From: Diphasiastrum complanatum
Lineage: Eukaryota; Streptophyta; Lycopodiopsida; Lycopodiales; Lycopodiaceae
Reading direction: 5' to 3'
Length of the DNA stretch: 64,000 bases
Assembly (NCBI GenBank): GCA_029204225.1
Contig: CM055108.1
Span: forward strand, 49,298,996-49,362,995
Numbering within the stretch: position 1 is the first letter of the stretch; every line of letters starts with the position of its first letter. The notes under the pieces were generated by a model. That model ran no database searches. It saw only the letters and a list, made by a program, of their open reading frames with translations, and had not been told where the DNA came from. Shown here one piece after another: positions 18,440 through 28,973 of this stretch. Position numbers and translations under genes: made by a program.

Positions 18440-19200
18440 CTTTCCACTGATCTGGTCTGCGAGGGTTATCTTGTGCGAGGGTTGGCTATGCGAGGGTTCT
18501 TTAACTATTTTTGCAAGTGAAAAACTTGATATCTTTCAGATCTCTAGGAAGTAACTCTCGCAAGCTTCACAGTAGCAGGATCTGGGTTAGATCTCACTAT
18601 AGAAATCTCTGCGAGAGTTAACTCTCGCAAGAAGTGAAAATTTCACTATCTGCGAGGGTTAAAAATCACTTTTTGGACTTGATCTTCCCTAGATCTTCAT
18701 ACTAACTCTCGCAGGCTTCATCACTGATGTAATTCGACATTCTGAATCAATTGAGATGGTTTGCGAGAGTTTTTACTGGAAGGATTTGCTGGACCTTCAC
18801 TTTTTAGTGATTTTTTGGCACTTAAATCCAATTTTCTGCTCAGTGGAATCAAACTAACTCTCGCAAGCTCTTCTGTGTCCTGGTCTTACTGAGATAAAAC
18901 TTCAGAATCCTCTACGAGAGTTCTTGATCACTGGAACTGAAAATTTCACTATTTGCGAGGGTTCACTGGTACTTTCTCACCTTTTTTCACTGAGAACTCT
19001 CGCACAATCACTTAATCATGAAACTAACTCTCGCAAGCCTCTTTGTGAGCTGGTCTCACTGAGATGGAACTTCAGAGGGCTCTGCGAGAGTTCTTATGAA
19101 GATTTGAATTTTTTTGGATTTTTTCAAGGGTTTTTTGAATTTTTTTTATGATTTTTCTCTGATTTTTACAATCTCATTGGAACTAACTGTCATAGGCTTC
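18440..19200 (-). repeat. G2 leader array of short inverted repeats (GCGAGAGTT / AACTCTCGC)
   Basis: About fourteen 9-10 base words, spaced mostly 30-90 bases apart, alternate between the two orientations: for example TGCGAGGGTT near 18458, 18473 and 18488, AACTCTCGCA near 18551, 18703, 18854, 19024, and TGCGAGAGTT near 18761 and 19081. At 18610-18629 the two orientations meet as the perfect 20-base palindrome TGCGAGAGTTAACTCTCGCA. Between the PBS and gag, so it is transcribed into the leader and could form many alternative stems. G3 has the same array, more decayed. Confidence 0.8.
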
Positions 19201-19544
19201 TATGCAGGTCTGGGACAGTACCCTGGAGCTGCTGCCAGTCAAGCAAGGCTTAATTCCTACTGATTCTAGAGATATAAAATCTGATGAGTTTTTTGGCTCT
19301 TTTTCCCTCCAAAATGTAGATTGGTGTGTTTTTTGAGTTTTTTGGATGATTGGTTTGGGTTTCAAGCCCTTAGAGGTTGTTCAGGGCCTCCTCTACCCTC
19401 TCACACATCCTCCGCTAGCTATGAACAGTACAAACACAAAAAAATACAAAAAACTAACTCTAAACTCCCAAAAATCTACCTTAACTACTCTAAAAAGCAA
19501 GAAAAAATAGCTAAAATGCAACTAAACTAGTTAGTGGAAACCTA

Positions 19545-19562
19545 TCCCCAGCAACGGCGCCA
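19545..19562 (-). promoter_or_regulatory. G2 primer-binding site (tRNA-Asp type)
   Basis: On the minus strand TGGCGCCGTTGCTGGGGA, one base inside the LTR. This is the plant gypsy PBS usually assigned to Asp tRNA; one base departs from the common form (CTG for CCG). Confidence 0.8.
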
Positions 19563-19563
19563 C

Positions 19564-20387
19564 TGTGGGGTCGAAGATCTTTCGTAGTATAACCCTTCCG
19601 CCTATCAACAAAGGTTAGATCACTGGATAGGTGCCTAACTATGCATAGATGCTACTTTTAGTTAAATTCCTACTTTCTCCCTTAACTCTACTCACCACTA
19701 TGCTACTCCTCTTTAACTCTACTCCTCTACACTAACATTCATCATAGTTTGGGTGAAGAGAAGGGATAGAAAAGAAGAGGTTGAGAAGAGAAGAGAGGAA
19801 GAGAGAGAGATAGAGAGTGAGGGTGGAGGTTAGCTCAAATGCTCCTTATGCTTGCTAATGGAAAAGCATTCACTATGGCAAACAATAAACATGGAAGTAG
19901 AAAGCAATGGAAAATACAATCAAGAGCATTAGCAAGTAGTGAATAGCAAATGAGGATACTTCTCTTCCAAAAATGGTAGAGTTTCCTCCTTCTCATTAAG
20001 CATGGAAATAGTGTACAAATGGTGCCTTTTTATAAAATGGGGAAGGCCCTTGCCCCTCAATCTTATTGGCTAATATTCACAATGATCCTAACCATTCATC
20101 TTGGACCCAACTTGATCCAAGGGTCCACAAAAAATACATTAGACATCACAAGATTCATGTGAGTCCCAATTTGGACCCAACCCTAAAAAGTGATCTCTAA
20201 GTTTAAAAATGACATTGGGCCTCTAGTTTTATTTTAATTACAAGGCCCAAGTCAAGTTTATTTTATTTACAACCTCAATTGCGTGCTCATTGGGCCATGG
20301 GCTTATACACGCAGGATGCCATGCCCTCGCAACACATTTTATTGGAGGATTTTATTTATTTACTCTTTGTTGGGAATACCCCCAACA
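19564..20387 (-). repeat. G2 5' LTR (824 bp)
   Basis: Minus-strand termini are TGTTGGGGG at 20387 and CCCCACA at 19564, adjacent to the PBS. Homologous over its whole length to the G3 LTR (45578-46379) and in part to the inverted fragment at 10246-10506. On the minus strand a TATAAAAA box lies near 20027-20035 (inside CCATTTTATAAAAAGG) and is conserved in G3, a plausible transcription start region. Confidence 0.85.
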
Positions 20388-20760
20388 TACTCAGCCTACT
20401 GAAAGGAAGATCAAGTTGGTCGACTCGACAAGGAGGAAGCCTGTAGGCGAGTTGAAGGATGTCATGGTGTATATTCAAAATATACCATTTATAATGAATT
20501 TTATTGTGATCCAACCAATCGGAATGGGCAACTATGCCATCCTTATTGGAAGACCCTGACTATATCAAACAAATGCCAGTGTTTATTGGAAGAAAAAGGA
20601 GATGCGGTTTCGGACTGGAGAACACGATAAAGCAGGGAAGCTACATGAGCATGTTATTACATGATAAGATGAGATTTATGAAGGAGAAACTGTTCAATCA
20701 GATACAAGCTTTACGTTTGAACAATCGTCATATGCACTGCATATCTCTTTAGAAGAAGAA
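20388..20760 (+). pseudogene. G4 protease, C-terminal part
   Basis: Plus-strand frame: TRRKPVGELKDVMVYIQN, IPFIMNFIVIQPIGMGNYAI, LIGRP. The last phrase equals the LLGRPWL flap-and-tail block of gypsy proteases. The active-site Asp region would lie left of 20388 and is gone. It then continues with KQMPVFIGRKRRCGFGLEN-like sequence in another frame. Confidence 0.55.
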
Positions 20761-20847
20761 GATATCGAAACATAAGCTAAAGTATATGACAATGCAGACA
20801 AAGCACAGCCTTCTCAATGCGAAATACAAGGATATTCATCAACAAAT

Positions 20848-21803
20848 ATGACTGTCGGTATGATTGACCCGAATGATACTATCTCTATCAAGGTTATATC
20901 CGATAAATCTTTGATAATCTCTAAAGTTTTATCTGATAAGGAGAAGCAACAATATACGGACTTGCTCACTGAATATCATGATGTTTTTGCCTGGACTATG
21001 GAAGATTTAAAAGGCATTAACAAGAAATTCGGTCAACACCGAATCGACTTGAAAGAAGGAGCGGTACCGATATGACAATGCCAATATAGACTCAACCTCA
21101 AGCATTCAGTACTTGTGAAAGATGAACTTGATAAATATTTAAAGTCTGGAATTATTTATCCAGTTTTCAGTAGTGAATGGGTTTCGCCTATAGTGGTTGT
21201 TCCGAAAAAGAAGACCAAAAAGATCCAGTTTGTCAAGACTATCGGAAGCTAAATGTTGTGACTCGAAAGGATCACCATCCTTTACATTTTATTGATATGG
21301 TTCTCGACCAAGTTGCCGGTAATGAAAGATATAGCTTCCTTGATGGATTCTCTGGCTATAACCAGGTATCTATCCGAGAAGAGGATCAGTCCAAAACAAT
21401 GTCCACCACTGATTGGGGAACTTATGCCTATCAGAAGATGTCGTTTGGACTATGTAATGCGCCAACCACATTCCAAAGAATGATGATTGTTATTTTTCAA
21501 AAATATCTACGGGTGTTCTTGGAAATTTATATGGATGACTTCTGCGTTTATAGCTCAGAAGCCACTCATCTCTCTAAATTACAAAAAACATTGCAAAGAT
21601 GCAGAGAGACTTCACTTTGTCTTCATCCTGAGAAGTGTTATTTTGGTATGCGTGAGGGAATACTACTCGGACATAGAATATCGAAGAGAGGAATTGAAGT
21701 CGATAAAGATAAGGTTGAAATTATAAAGAATTTAAAAGAACTGACAAATCTGCGATCTGAGAGGATTTCTCGATCATGTTGGTTATTACAGACGGTTCAT
21801 TAA
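20848..21803 (+). pseudogene. G4 reverse transcriptase
   Basis: Frame 20848-21075 carries YHDVFAWTMEDLKGI and the start of RT, ending at a stop; the region after it reads VSPIVVVPKKK; frame 21177-21803 has DYRKLNVVTRKDHHPL, FLDGFSGYNQVSI (first catalytic Asp), MSFGLCNAPTTFQRMM and IYMDDFCVYS (the YxDD box, near 21527), then LGHRISKRGIEVDKDKVEII. Catalytic residues are conserved, but at least two frame breaks (near 21076 and 21230) make it a pseudogene. Confidence 0.85.
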
Positions 21804-22147
21804 AGACCATGCATCTATTGCTGCACCTTTAACACATTTCCTTAAAAAAGATGTTTATCATGAATGGTCTGCTGACTGTCAACAATCATTCGAGTTGCTA
21901 AAACAGAAACTCTTGAACATCCCAATTTTGAGACCACAATTCGAAAGGTCATTTTGTGCGAGGGAGACTTTGCTCGTTTGTATGATAATCGCCATCTCAA
22001 GTTTCTTGGGAAGTTGCATACTTGTTGAATGGGCCCGTCCAAAGTAATTGAGATCTTTGATAATGGATCCCTTCAGCTAGCGGATTTACAAAAAAATTTG
22101 AAGCCAACAAGAGTAAATGGATCTCGCATAAAGAAATATTACGCATA
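21804..22147 (+). pseudogene. G4 connection/RNase H start joined to integrase C-terminus
   Basis: 21790-21950 reads HASIAAPLTHFLKKDVYHEW and LLKQKLLNIPILRP, the RT-RNase H connection. From about 21950 the frame changes to FARLYDNRHLKFLGKL, IEIFDNGSLQLADLQ and RVNGSRIKKYYA, the end of a gypsy integrase (compare G2 GSRLHKYW). RNase H core, zinc domain and DDE core are missing between, so a deletion of well over 1 kb joined the two. The frame ends at TAA near 22146. Confidence 0.7.
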
Positions 22148-22171
22148 AATATTTTATTTTTTTAATTTTCA

Positions 22172-23590
22172 GTGCAGCGTGGCTACGAGCTAAAAATCTC
22201 AAAGCTCGAAGGCATGAATGAGGGGTTGAAGAAAAAGAAGACCAAGCTCCTGGCACAGCTCAACGCCATGGAGCAGAGCAATAAAAAATTTGAAATAACT
22301 TTGAAAAAATCAAACGAGTATTCTTTATCTCTTCAGTCTGAATTGGACAAGAATAAAGAAGAGCTCTCTACTGCTAAGAAGCAAATTGCTTCATTCGATT
22401 CAGAGCGCATTGCTCTATCAAATAAGATAGATTGCTACCAGAAGAAAGCTGAAGATTTGCAATAGCAGCTTGATGCAGAGAAGTTGGCAAGGATCAGCGC
22501 TGACACTACCTTGCAATGCTTGTCAAAGGGGGCACCATTAAGGTGGACGCTGCCAAATGGAAGTAGGTGCAGGTAATGCTGCAGGAAACTTTCAAGGCCA
22601 AGCTCCTTTAGCCCTTGTACGAAGAGAAGAATAAATTCGAAGAGGAGCTGATCGACTTAAAGGAACTGTCGGAGACTGCCTGTTCGGGTGTTGAATCACA
22701 CGAAGAACATCTGCAGGCACTCAAAAATATCGACAGTCTAATGGCAAAAGTTGTAATCTACATAAAGAGAAAGTAGGTCGACTCTGGCAATCTCGACAGT
22801 GCTCAAGTTTTTAGTTGCACCGGTGTGGAAGTTCACGAGGAGTTTCGCAACACTGTGGCTAAGAATGACCGCTTGAAGAGGGAAGTCGAGTCACTGCAGA
22901 CCTAGATCAAAGATGTCATCTTTGCCAAGGTCATCAAAACAGAGGCCGATCCTGTAGACACGCAGAAGTCCAAACGAACCCGTGCAACCAAATCCAAGAA
23001 ATCGGACAAGGTACTTGCACGAGAATTAGGATGTACATTATTGTATGCATTAGAATATCTTAACTTTTTCGAGTACTACTTAGGGCAATTAGATTACTGA
23101 AAAAGACATGCTCAGTTCGATGTGTATCAGCCGACCAAAGCCTCCGATTTTGCAAATTTTGATAAAGAAAACTTATTGCAAAATGTTGACATCACCTATC
23201 CGGAGCTTTGGGAGCTATACACAGATTGAGAAGCTGGATATCATGTACACTATGAAAATGTAGCCTGCGCAATCAAAGAACGAAGGGCGAACAAAGATCA
23301 CAAGAGGTTCGTTATCTATTCGGTAACTCAGTTTGGAACTCTTGTCGGCCATGTCTTGTCGGCAATGCAAAGCCTCTATGTGGATGGCTCCTTCATTTGG
23401 ATAAATGTTGAGCTACTAAAAAAATTCACTCTCAGAAAGGACATGATCGAAGATTTTGTTGTTGTTGCTTCTGTATATAATAGAACATTTTTAAGGACAT
23501 ATTTTTTCGATCTGGGCAACCATGTCGTTGGTCAATTTCATGAGGCTAAGAGATGAAAGATCGAAAGACAGATCCATCTTGATGAGAGAC
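22172..23590 (+). pseudogene. G4 extra ORF downstream of integrase: coiled-coil protein
   Basis: Starts 25 bases after the integrase stop. The open part (22172-22465, 97 codons) is a heptad-like coiled coil: KISKLEGMNEGLKKKKTKLL, LNAMEQSNKKFEITLKK, LQSELDKNKEELSTAKKQ. It continues through single stops with ELIDLKELSETA, a basic KSKRTRATKSKKSDK (possible nuclear-localisation signal, near 22970) and a C-terminal part including YPELWELYTD and VTQFGTLVGHVLSAMQSLY (near 23200-23370). Position matches the env-like or extra ORFs of plant Athila/Tat-type gypsy elements. A T-rich tract ending in TTTTCAG at 22163-22169 may be a splice acceptor. I do not recognise a family. Confidence 0.55.
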
Positions 23591-23760
23591 TATCTCTCAG
23601 GTTGCAGAATGCTCCAGAGAGTAGCATGTATACATCTTGTATATATATTCAAGAAATACTTTTTATCTTTGATGATTGTTCGAGATCCACTATGGAATGT
23701 ATTGAAGAAATGTCTTTTCTTTGATGTGTTGCTAATTTCAATTGTTCGTGAGGATGCTTC

Positions 23761-23766
23761 ACATTT

Positions 23767-23803
<37 letters not shown>

Positions 23804-23808
23804 ATATA
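23761..23808 (+). promoter_or_regulatory. G4 polypurine tract expanded to 34 consecutive G
   Basis: TTTGA followed by G from 23769 to 23802, then TATATA and the LTR TG. The site is where a gypsy polypurine tract, which primes plus-strand cDNA, should be. A homopolymer of this length is not normal for a polypurine tract; it may be slippage or an assembly error. Confidence 0.7.
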
Positions 23809-24600
23809 TGTAATACCGTATTACATGCCTATTTTTCTTGAAGTACTATTTGTCAATGCAAAATCCCAATTAACCTACTCAATTAATGAAGATAATCACC
23901 GAATATGAAGAAATATCTAAAGGACTTGACAATGACAACTTATACAAAGATATATCAAGACAAAGAGGCCTAAATAAATATGACTAAAGGAAGGACTATA
24001 TTCCGAAGAGTGAATATGAAACGACACAGACCTTAATAAGGAGGCTATCCCTAAGGAAGGAACATTCCAGAAGCCCTACCTATCGCACCTCAAATTAAAT
24101 GTTGTAACCTCCCACATGCTTGCTTCTCATTCGAGCAAAGCCATGTGACAAGGATGCCACTTAGGAAATGCACATATGTAATTTTCCTATTGATTGAAAT
24201 TAGTTAATTTTATTAAATAAGAAGCAACATACCGGTTGCTAGAGAGCCGCGTTTTCTCGCACTCGCTCTCTATATGTACTCCATTTACGCTTCAATACAA
24301 TTATCGAGCTATCGGGAGATCACACAGAGTGTTTGAGTATTCGAGTTCTCTCTTCTCTCTCTGCTTTCATAAGCCTTTTGTCTACTGAGTTCTCTTGTTT
24401 TTGATAGTTGGTAAGCCTCACTTTGTCGAATGTAATTGTGACTGAAACTCTGGTCAGCCTTGATATTGTCGTATGAGAGCTACTGTAAATTCACTGCTAA
24501 GATTGTCTTAAAACTCATTGGTTGTTTGATTGCCTGTGTAATCGAATGATCGATTTCTTGGAACATAATCGTGATGTTAACTTTCAGAATCACTATTACA
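23809..24600 (+). repeat. G4 3' LTR (candidate, 792 bp)
   Basis: Begins TGTAATACC directly after the polypurine region and ends CTATTACA, so the terminal six bases TGTAAT and ATTACA are inverted copies. Contains a CTCTCTATATGTACTCC stretch near 24268 that could serve as a core promoter. No second LTR is in the window to confirm the ends. Confidence 0.6.
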
Positions 24601-25998
24601 TTACTCAGATGTATATTCGGACTTACACATCCTAAAGCTTGCTCTATGTTGTTGTAAATCAATGCTATGAATTTTGCATATGGTTACTTGTGTACTTCAA
24701 CATAGTAGTCAATCGTTCTTATGAATGAGCACACTTTGTTGTTGAGAACAGATTGTTAGACTACATGTGGAATGCACTGAGATGTTTGCATCTTTTTCTG
24801 CCTTGGTTTATCTGATGCAACAGACCTTGCTTGTCTGACAAACTTAATTAGGAGCGTAGACCAATATATCGGCCTGGTCGATAATTCGAATACACTAAAC
24901 AATAATGCAACATGTTCAATAGGAGATTGTCGGCATCAAAACCCTTTACTTTTGTTTGTTTGAAATCACATCCTGTAAAACCATTGGAAAAGCTGCAATA
25001 TATAGCTGTTCTTTGTGCTAGTCCCACCATGTTGTGTACTTTTATGAAATGCCGCTCTTGCTTGCCAATGAGATTTTTCCATTCCTTGCGATGACCATAT
25101 ACTAAGACTTCCATTATTTCTTGCAAAGAATGTCGAATGATGCCGTAATATGTGCTGCATGTCATAAAAACAAAATACAAATCAGTAGCAAAAGTATCTG
25201 AATTAATTGCACATATTTGACTGTACTACTGTAACATCAAAATCTTACCATATAATACCCCATGCACTTCAAACCACAGCCACAAATTCACTAGTTGTTT
25301 TCTGTATCATTTGTACATTAGTATTTGAAAATTTATCTTTTCTCAAGTATTTCACCATGTTGTCTACTTTTCTCCAAACTTCTACTTTGTGTAGACAAGT
25401 AGAACCTTCTTCTTCAAAATCTTGAGTTGCATCTATTATCTCTTTCCAAACCGATTATTGAATCTTGGATTGTTTGCCAGAACAATTTGATAAAAATCTA
25501 TGAGCTTTGGATCCTCCATGCTTGGCTTACATGGTATATTTCCTGTTGTACCTGATAGCTTGTCGTCTTTTTTAATTTTAACATGGCTTTTATGTAAGCT
25601 TGCTTTAGACAACACATCCTCTAATATGGAAAATGAGAAATTGAGAATTTGTGTGAATCTCAAGGCATTGAACAAAGTTAGCTTCCTTCACAAATGCCTC
25701 TGGCTCGGAATTCCATGCAAACAAGATGTGAAGATATATTATTTTTTCTATTATGTGTGTTGAGAGTTAAGAGTTTGGATGGAATTTGGATCTAATTGCC
25801 AGTCATTGCTTGTTACATCAGTCCTACAATCCTCCAGAGTGTAGACAAACACTACTGATCTATGTTTAAATTGTTTTAGCATTCAACAAGATTGAACCAG
25901 AGTGCGGAATGAGTAGAACCAACTAAATCAGATACACAAATAATAAACAAACAATAAAACATTCGAGATCAGAACAACTTACAATGATTAATAGCTCA
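24601..25998. other. unassigned sequence
   Basis: No LTR, domain or gene recognised. The longest minus-strand frame (24848-25180, 110 codons) has no motif I know. At about 25620-25680 the plus strand reads ENEKLRICVNLKALNK, which equals the gypsy RT block GKLRICVNLKALN seen in G2, so a scrap of gypsy RT may lie here. Confidence 0.35.
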
Positions 25999-26352
25999 AT
26001 CATCCTACGAAGCAGAATACGTTGTAGCCACGAAGATGGCCAATGAAATCACATGGCTCAAACAATTCCTTGATGAACTGGGTGAAACGACTAATGAGCC
26101 TCTGACTTTGTAGATGGATAACACATCTGCTACACACTTGACAAAGGATCTTGTATTTCTCTCAAGGAAGAAACACATTACAATCAACTACCACTTGATA
26201 AGGGACCTGGTCAAAAAGAAGAAACTGAAAATCGCTTCCATTGGGACGAAAGAGATGCTTGCTGACATCCTCACAAAGCTCTTAGACAAAGGTTTGTTCA
26301 AGAAGCAGAGGAGAATTCTTGGAGTCATAAAGCTACTACACTTTGAGAGGGA
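25999..26352 (+). pseudogene. C2: copia RNase H tail
   Basis: The plus strand encodes SSYEAEYVVATKMANEITWL, a stop, MDNTSATHLTKDLVFLSRKK, HITINYHLIRDLV and KEMLADILTKLLDKGLF, the C-terminal end of copia RNase H, then a polypurine-like TTTGAGAGGGAGC at about 26341. Related to the minus-strand C4 tail at 32675. It is fused without a stop to the gag of C1. Confidence 0.75.
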
Positions 26353-26354
26353 GC

Positions 26355-27180
26355 TAAAGAAACAAAATGTTTTTATCCCCAAAGCTTTGCTAGCTCTCAA
26401 CTCTCTACTTGCTAGACTCACTTCCACAAATTATTCCTTTTGGAAAGTGAGAATGGAATCACTCCTAGTGATTCATGATCTCTTTGACATAGTTCTAGGA
26501 GTTGAGGAAGAGCCTCAAGCTCCTCAAGAACAAACCAAATACAAGAAGAGAGCAAGATTAGCTCTACATTGCATAAAGTTGAATGTATGCAATGACCTCT
26601 TGAAGGAGGTGTCTTCTTGTGCCTCATCCAAAGAGGCTTGGGATTCATTAAAGAGCATCTATGAATCCAATAATACTTCAAGAATGCTCATGCTAAGAAA
26701 TCTACTTTTCCAAAGCATGAAAGGAAGTGGAGAGAGTGGACAAGAGTATGTCCTTAGGATCAAATCTATTAACAAGGAATTAAGTGCAATAGGAGAGAAG
26801 ATCCAAAATCAAGAGCTAGTACAAATCATTTTGAATGGCCTAGGTGATGAGTTCACCAACTTGGTCCAATCATTTGCTATTCAAGACACTCTTCCATCCA
26901 CTGAAAAGTTGCATAATGTTCTTGTGGCCGAGGAGAGTAGACTTCTACATCTAAAGACAAGAATGGATGGCATGTCACTTAATGGAGGAGAGGAGAAAGC
27001 AAACTTTACATCCAAAGGCAAGAAGAAACAACATCCATTCAAGAAGAATCAAGGCAAGGAGGCCGAGATGAAGAATGGAGGATCTACTTCCAAAGGCAGG
27101 TGAAGAACAAGGCAAAGCTCAAGTGTTTCTTTTGTGGGAAGAAAGGACACTTTGCCTCAGAATGCTACTTGAAGAAGAAT
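26355..27180 (+). pseudogene. C1 Gag with zinc knuckle
   Basis: Contains LTSTNYSFWKVRMESLL (copia Gag start), LHCIKLNVCNDLLKEVSSCA, MLMLRNLLFQSMKGSGES, YVLRIKSINKELSAIGE and LVQIILNGLGDEFTNLVQS, the copia Gag capsid. After a stop at 27101 another frame carries LKCFFCGKKGHFASECYLKK, a CX2CX4HX4C zinc knuckle (about 27119-27178). Gag forms the particle. The N-terminus is fused in frame to the RNase H tail of C2, giving an artificial 329-codon ORF that begins at 26114. Confidence 0.8.
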
Positions 27181-27836
27181 CAACCGCCAATGGAGATCAA
27201 GGGAACATTGCTCAAGAGGAAGAAGATGAGGAGGGATTCAACACATCCTTAATGGTTGCATCTACACCAACTTCAAGTCAAGACACATGGTGGATAGATA
27301 GTGGGGCTAGTTCTCACATGTCTTTTAACAAGTATTATTTTTCTACTCTTCTATCTTGTAATGAATCTAAGAAGTCAATATACACTGCTAGTGATCAAGC
27401 ATGCAAGATAGATGGCATAGGATCTATTCCTATTTGCTTAGGCACATCTAAAAGGATAGATCTAGATAATGTTTTGTATGTTCCTACCATTTCAAGAAAC
27501 TTGCTTAGTGTAGGACAATTAATGGACAATGGACTATTTGTACATTTCAAGAATGGAGTTTGTTCTATCTTGAAAAATGATAAGTGCATAGCTAGTGGCA
27601 TTAAGCAAGGTAGACTTTTCAAGTTGGATTCTAATGTTGCAAATGAAAGTGTGAACTTGGCTAGGGAGGAGCTATCTCAAGTGGAGCTTTGGCATAAGAG
27701 ATTAGGCCATCCTAATCTTCAATCTATGGAGTCAATGGCAAGCAAGGAACTAGCTCTCGGCCTACCAAGAGCTTTCAAGAAGTGTGGAAAGATGTGTGAA
27801 GTATGTGGCCTTGCAAATTCACACAAATCTTCTTAA
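27181..27836 (+). pseudogene. C1 protease and start of integrase
   Basis: Frame 27075-27836. TWWIDSGASSHMSF near 27285-27330 is the copia protease active site with intact DSGA. VLYVPTISRNLLSVGQLM follows, then LWHKRLGHPNLQSMESMA and MCEVCGLANSHKSS, the HHCC zinc domain of copia integrase. One stop at 27834 interrupts the frame just after the zinc domain. Confidence 0.85.
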
Positions 27837-28424
27837 AAGAGATCTTCATCAAGATCTCTCTCCCCCTTGGATCTCATACATTCTGATGTACATAGTTTTT
27901 CACATGCAAGTAATGGAGGTGCCTTGATGTATGTAACTTCTATAGATGATTGTACTAGATTCACATGGATTGAGTTACTATCAAAGAAAAGTCTTGTTTA
28001 TGAAGCTTTCATTAAGTTGAAGTCTCTAGTAGAGAAGCAACTTAGTACTTCCATCAAAGCACTAAGATGTGATAATGGAGGAGAGTACACCTCCAATAAA
28101 ATGAAAGCCTTTTGTGAGATCAATGGCATTAAATTGCAATACATTTGTTCCTATACCCCCCAATAAAATGGGGTGGCCGAGAGGAAAAATAGGAGTCTAT
28201 GTGAGTGTGCAAGGTTTTTAAGACTTGATGCATCACTTCCCATCTCATTTTGGGGAGAAGCTCTAGCATGCGCTAATTACTTGTGTAATAGACTTCCTAG
28301 TAGTGCTATAGATGGGATCTCACCTTATCAAGCCTTGTTTGGTAAGAAACCCAATGTAAAAGATTTTAAGATCTTTGGATGTATTTGTTATGTCCACATC
28401 CCTTTGGAGACAAGAAGGAAGTAA
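27837..28424 (+). pseudogene. C1 integrase catalytic core
   Basis: LDLIHSDVHSF gives the first catalytic Asp, ALRCDNGGEYTSNKMK the second and GVAERKNRSLCECA the Glu, so DDE is intact. A stop (TAA in place of the second Gln of PQQNG, near 28163) separates the frames 27867-28166 and 28173-28424. The YQALFGKKPNVKDFKIFGC block near the end is typical of copia integrase. Another stop at 28422. Confidence 0.85.
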
Positions 28425-28973
28425 GATGCTACCTCCTTCAAAGGGATTTTTGTTGGCTATGGAGAAAATAGCAAGGGCTATAGGGTATATGATCCTATAT
28501 CCAAGAAAGTAAAGGTAAGCAAGGATGTACTTTTTGATGAGTCACAATTTGCTAAGAGCTTGTCTGATGGATCTAACCCATTCTGCATTGAAGATCTTGA
28601 CAAACCCGAGGATGGAGACAAGGATCCGAGTCAAAGGGGGCCAAGAAGATCATCAAGAAGCAAGGCCGAGCCCTCAAGGCTCACCTATGTGGACAAGGGA
28701 AAGCAAAATGAAGACTCTACATTTTTTACCTCTTACTCTTTCTTAGCTACATTTCTTGAAGAACCATCATCTTTTGAAGAAGCATATAGATCTAAAGTTT
28801 GGAGAGATGCAATGCAAGTAGAGTATGATGCATTAGAAGAAAATCATACTTGGAATATTGTAAATCTTCCAAGAGGGAAGAAACCACTTGCATGTAAGTG
28901 GATTTCTAGAATAAAATACAATCAAGATGGATCTATTAGTAAGTACAAAGCTAGGCTTGTTGCTATGGCTTGA
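28425..28973 (+). pseudogene. C1 integrase-RT linker and RT N-terminus
   Basis: FVGYGENSKGYRVYDP and KVSKDVLFDES close the integrase region; a hydrophilic linker (RGPRRSSRSKAEPSRLTYV) leads to EEPSSFEEAYRSKVWRDAM, VEYDALEENHTWNIVNLPRG, CKWISRIKYNQDGSI and KYKARLVAM, the beginning of copia RT. The frame ends where the deletion starts. This block is the reference for recognising the RT start retained in C5, C5b and C7. Confidence 0.8.

Larger units (their letters stand above)
11346..20387 (-). mobile_element. G2: Ty3/gypsy retrotransposon lacking its 3' LTR
   Basis: Minus-strand element with 5' LTR (19564-20387), Asp-type PBS, long leader, gag, protease, RT, RNase H and integrase in the gypsy order. 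There is no chromodomain after integrase. Several single stops or indels (near 17820, 17460, 15850, 15450, 14150 and 13490) break the polyprotein, but all domains are recognisable and integrase is uninterrupted. The 3' LTR expected left of 12125 is missing; the element ends near 11346 against G6. G3 is a sister copy. Confidence 0.85.
20388..24600 (+). mobile_element. G4: Ty3/gypsy retrotransposon, 5' truncated, with extra ORF
   Basis: Plus-strand order: end of protease, RT, start of RNase H, integrase C-terminus, a coiled-coil ORF, a G-rich polypurine tract and a 3' LTR. The left end is cut by the G2 LTR at 20387. RNase H and most of integrase were lost by an internal deletion near 21950. The RT has the canonical YMDD and differs from G2. 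The additional ORF after integrase is the distinguishing feature. Confidence 0.8.

Noticed and set aside
18440-19200. Regularly spaced short repeats resembling a CRISPR array
   Set aside because: Words are 9-10 bases, alternate in orientation and vary in spacing, inside a retrotransposon leader of a plant.
23522-23908. ORF with a run of eleven glycines, looking like a glycine-rich protein
   Set aside because: The glycines come from the G34 tract at the G4 polypurine site, and the frame then runs into the LTR.
20388-24600. G4 as the right half of the G6 or G5 gypsy fragments split by G2
   Set aside because: G5 and G6 run on the minus strand while G4 runs on the plus strand, so a simple nested insertion cannot join them.
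24848-25180. 110-codon minus-strand ORF as a host exon
   Set aside because: No domain, no matching splice structure and no neighbouring exon could be found.
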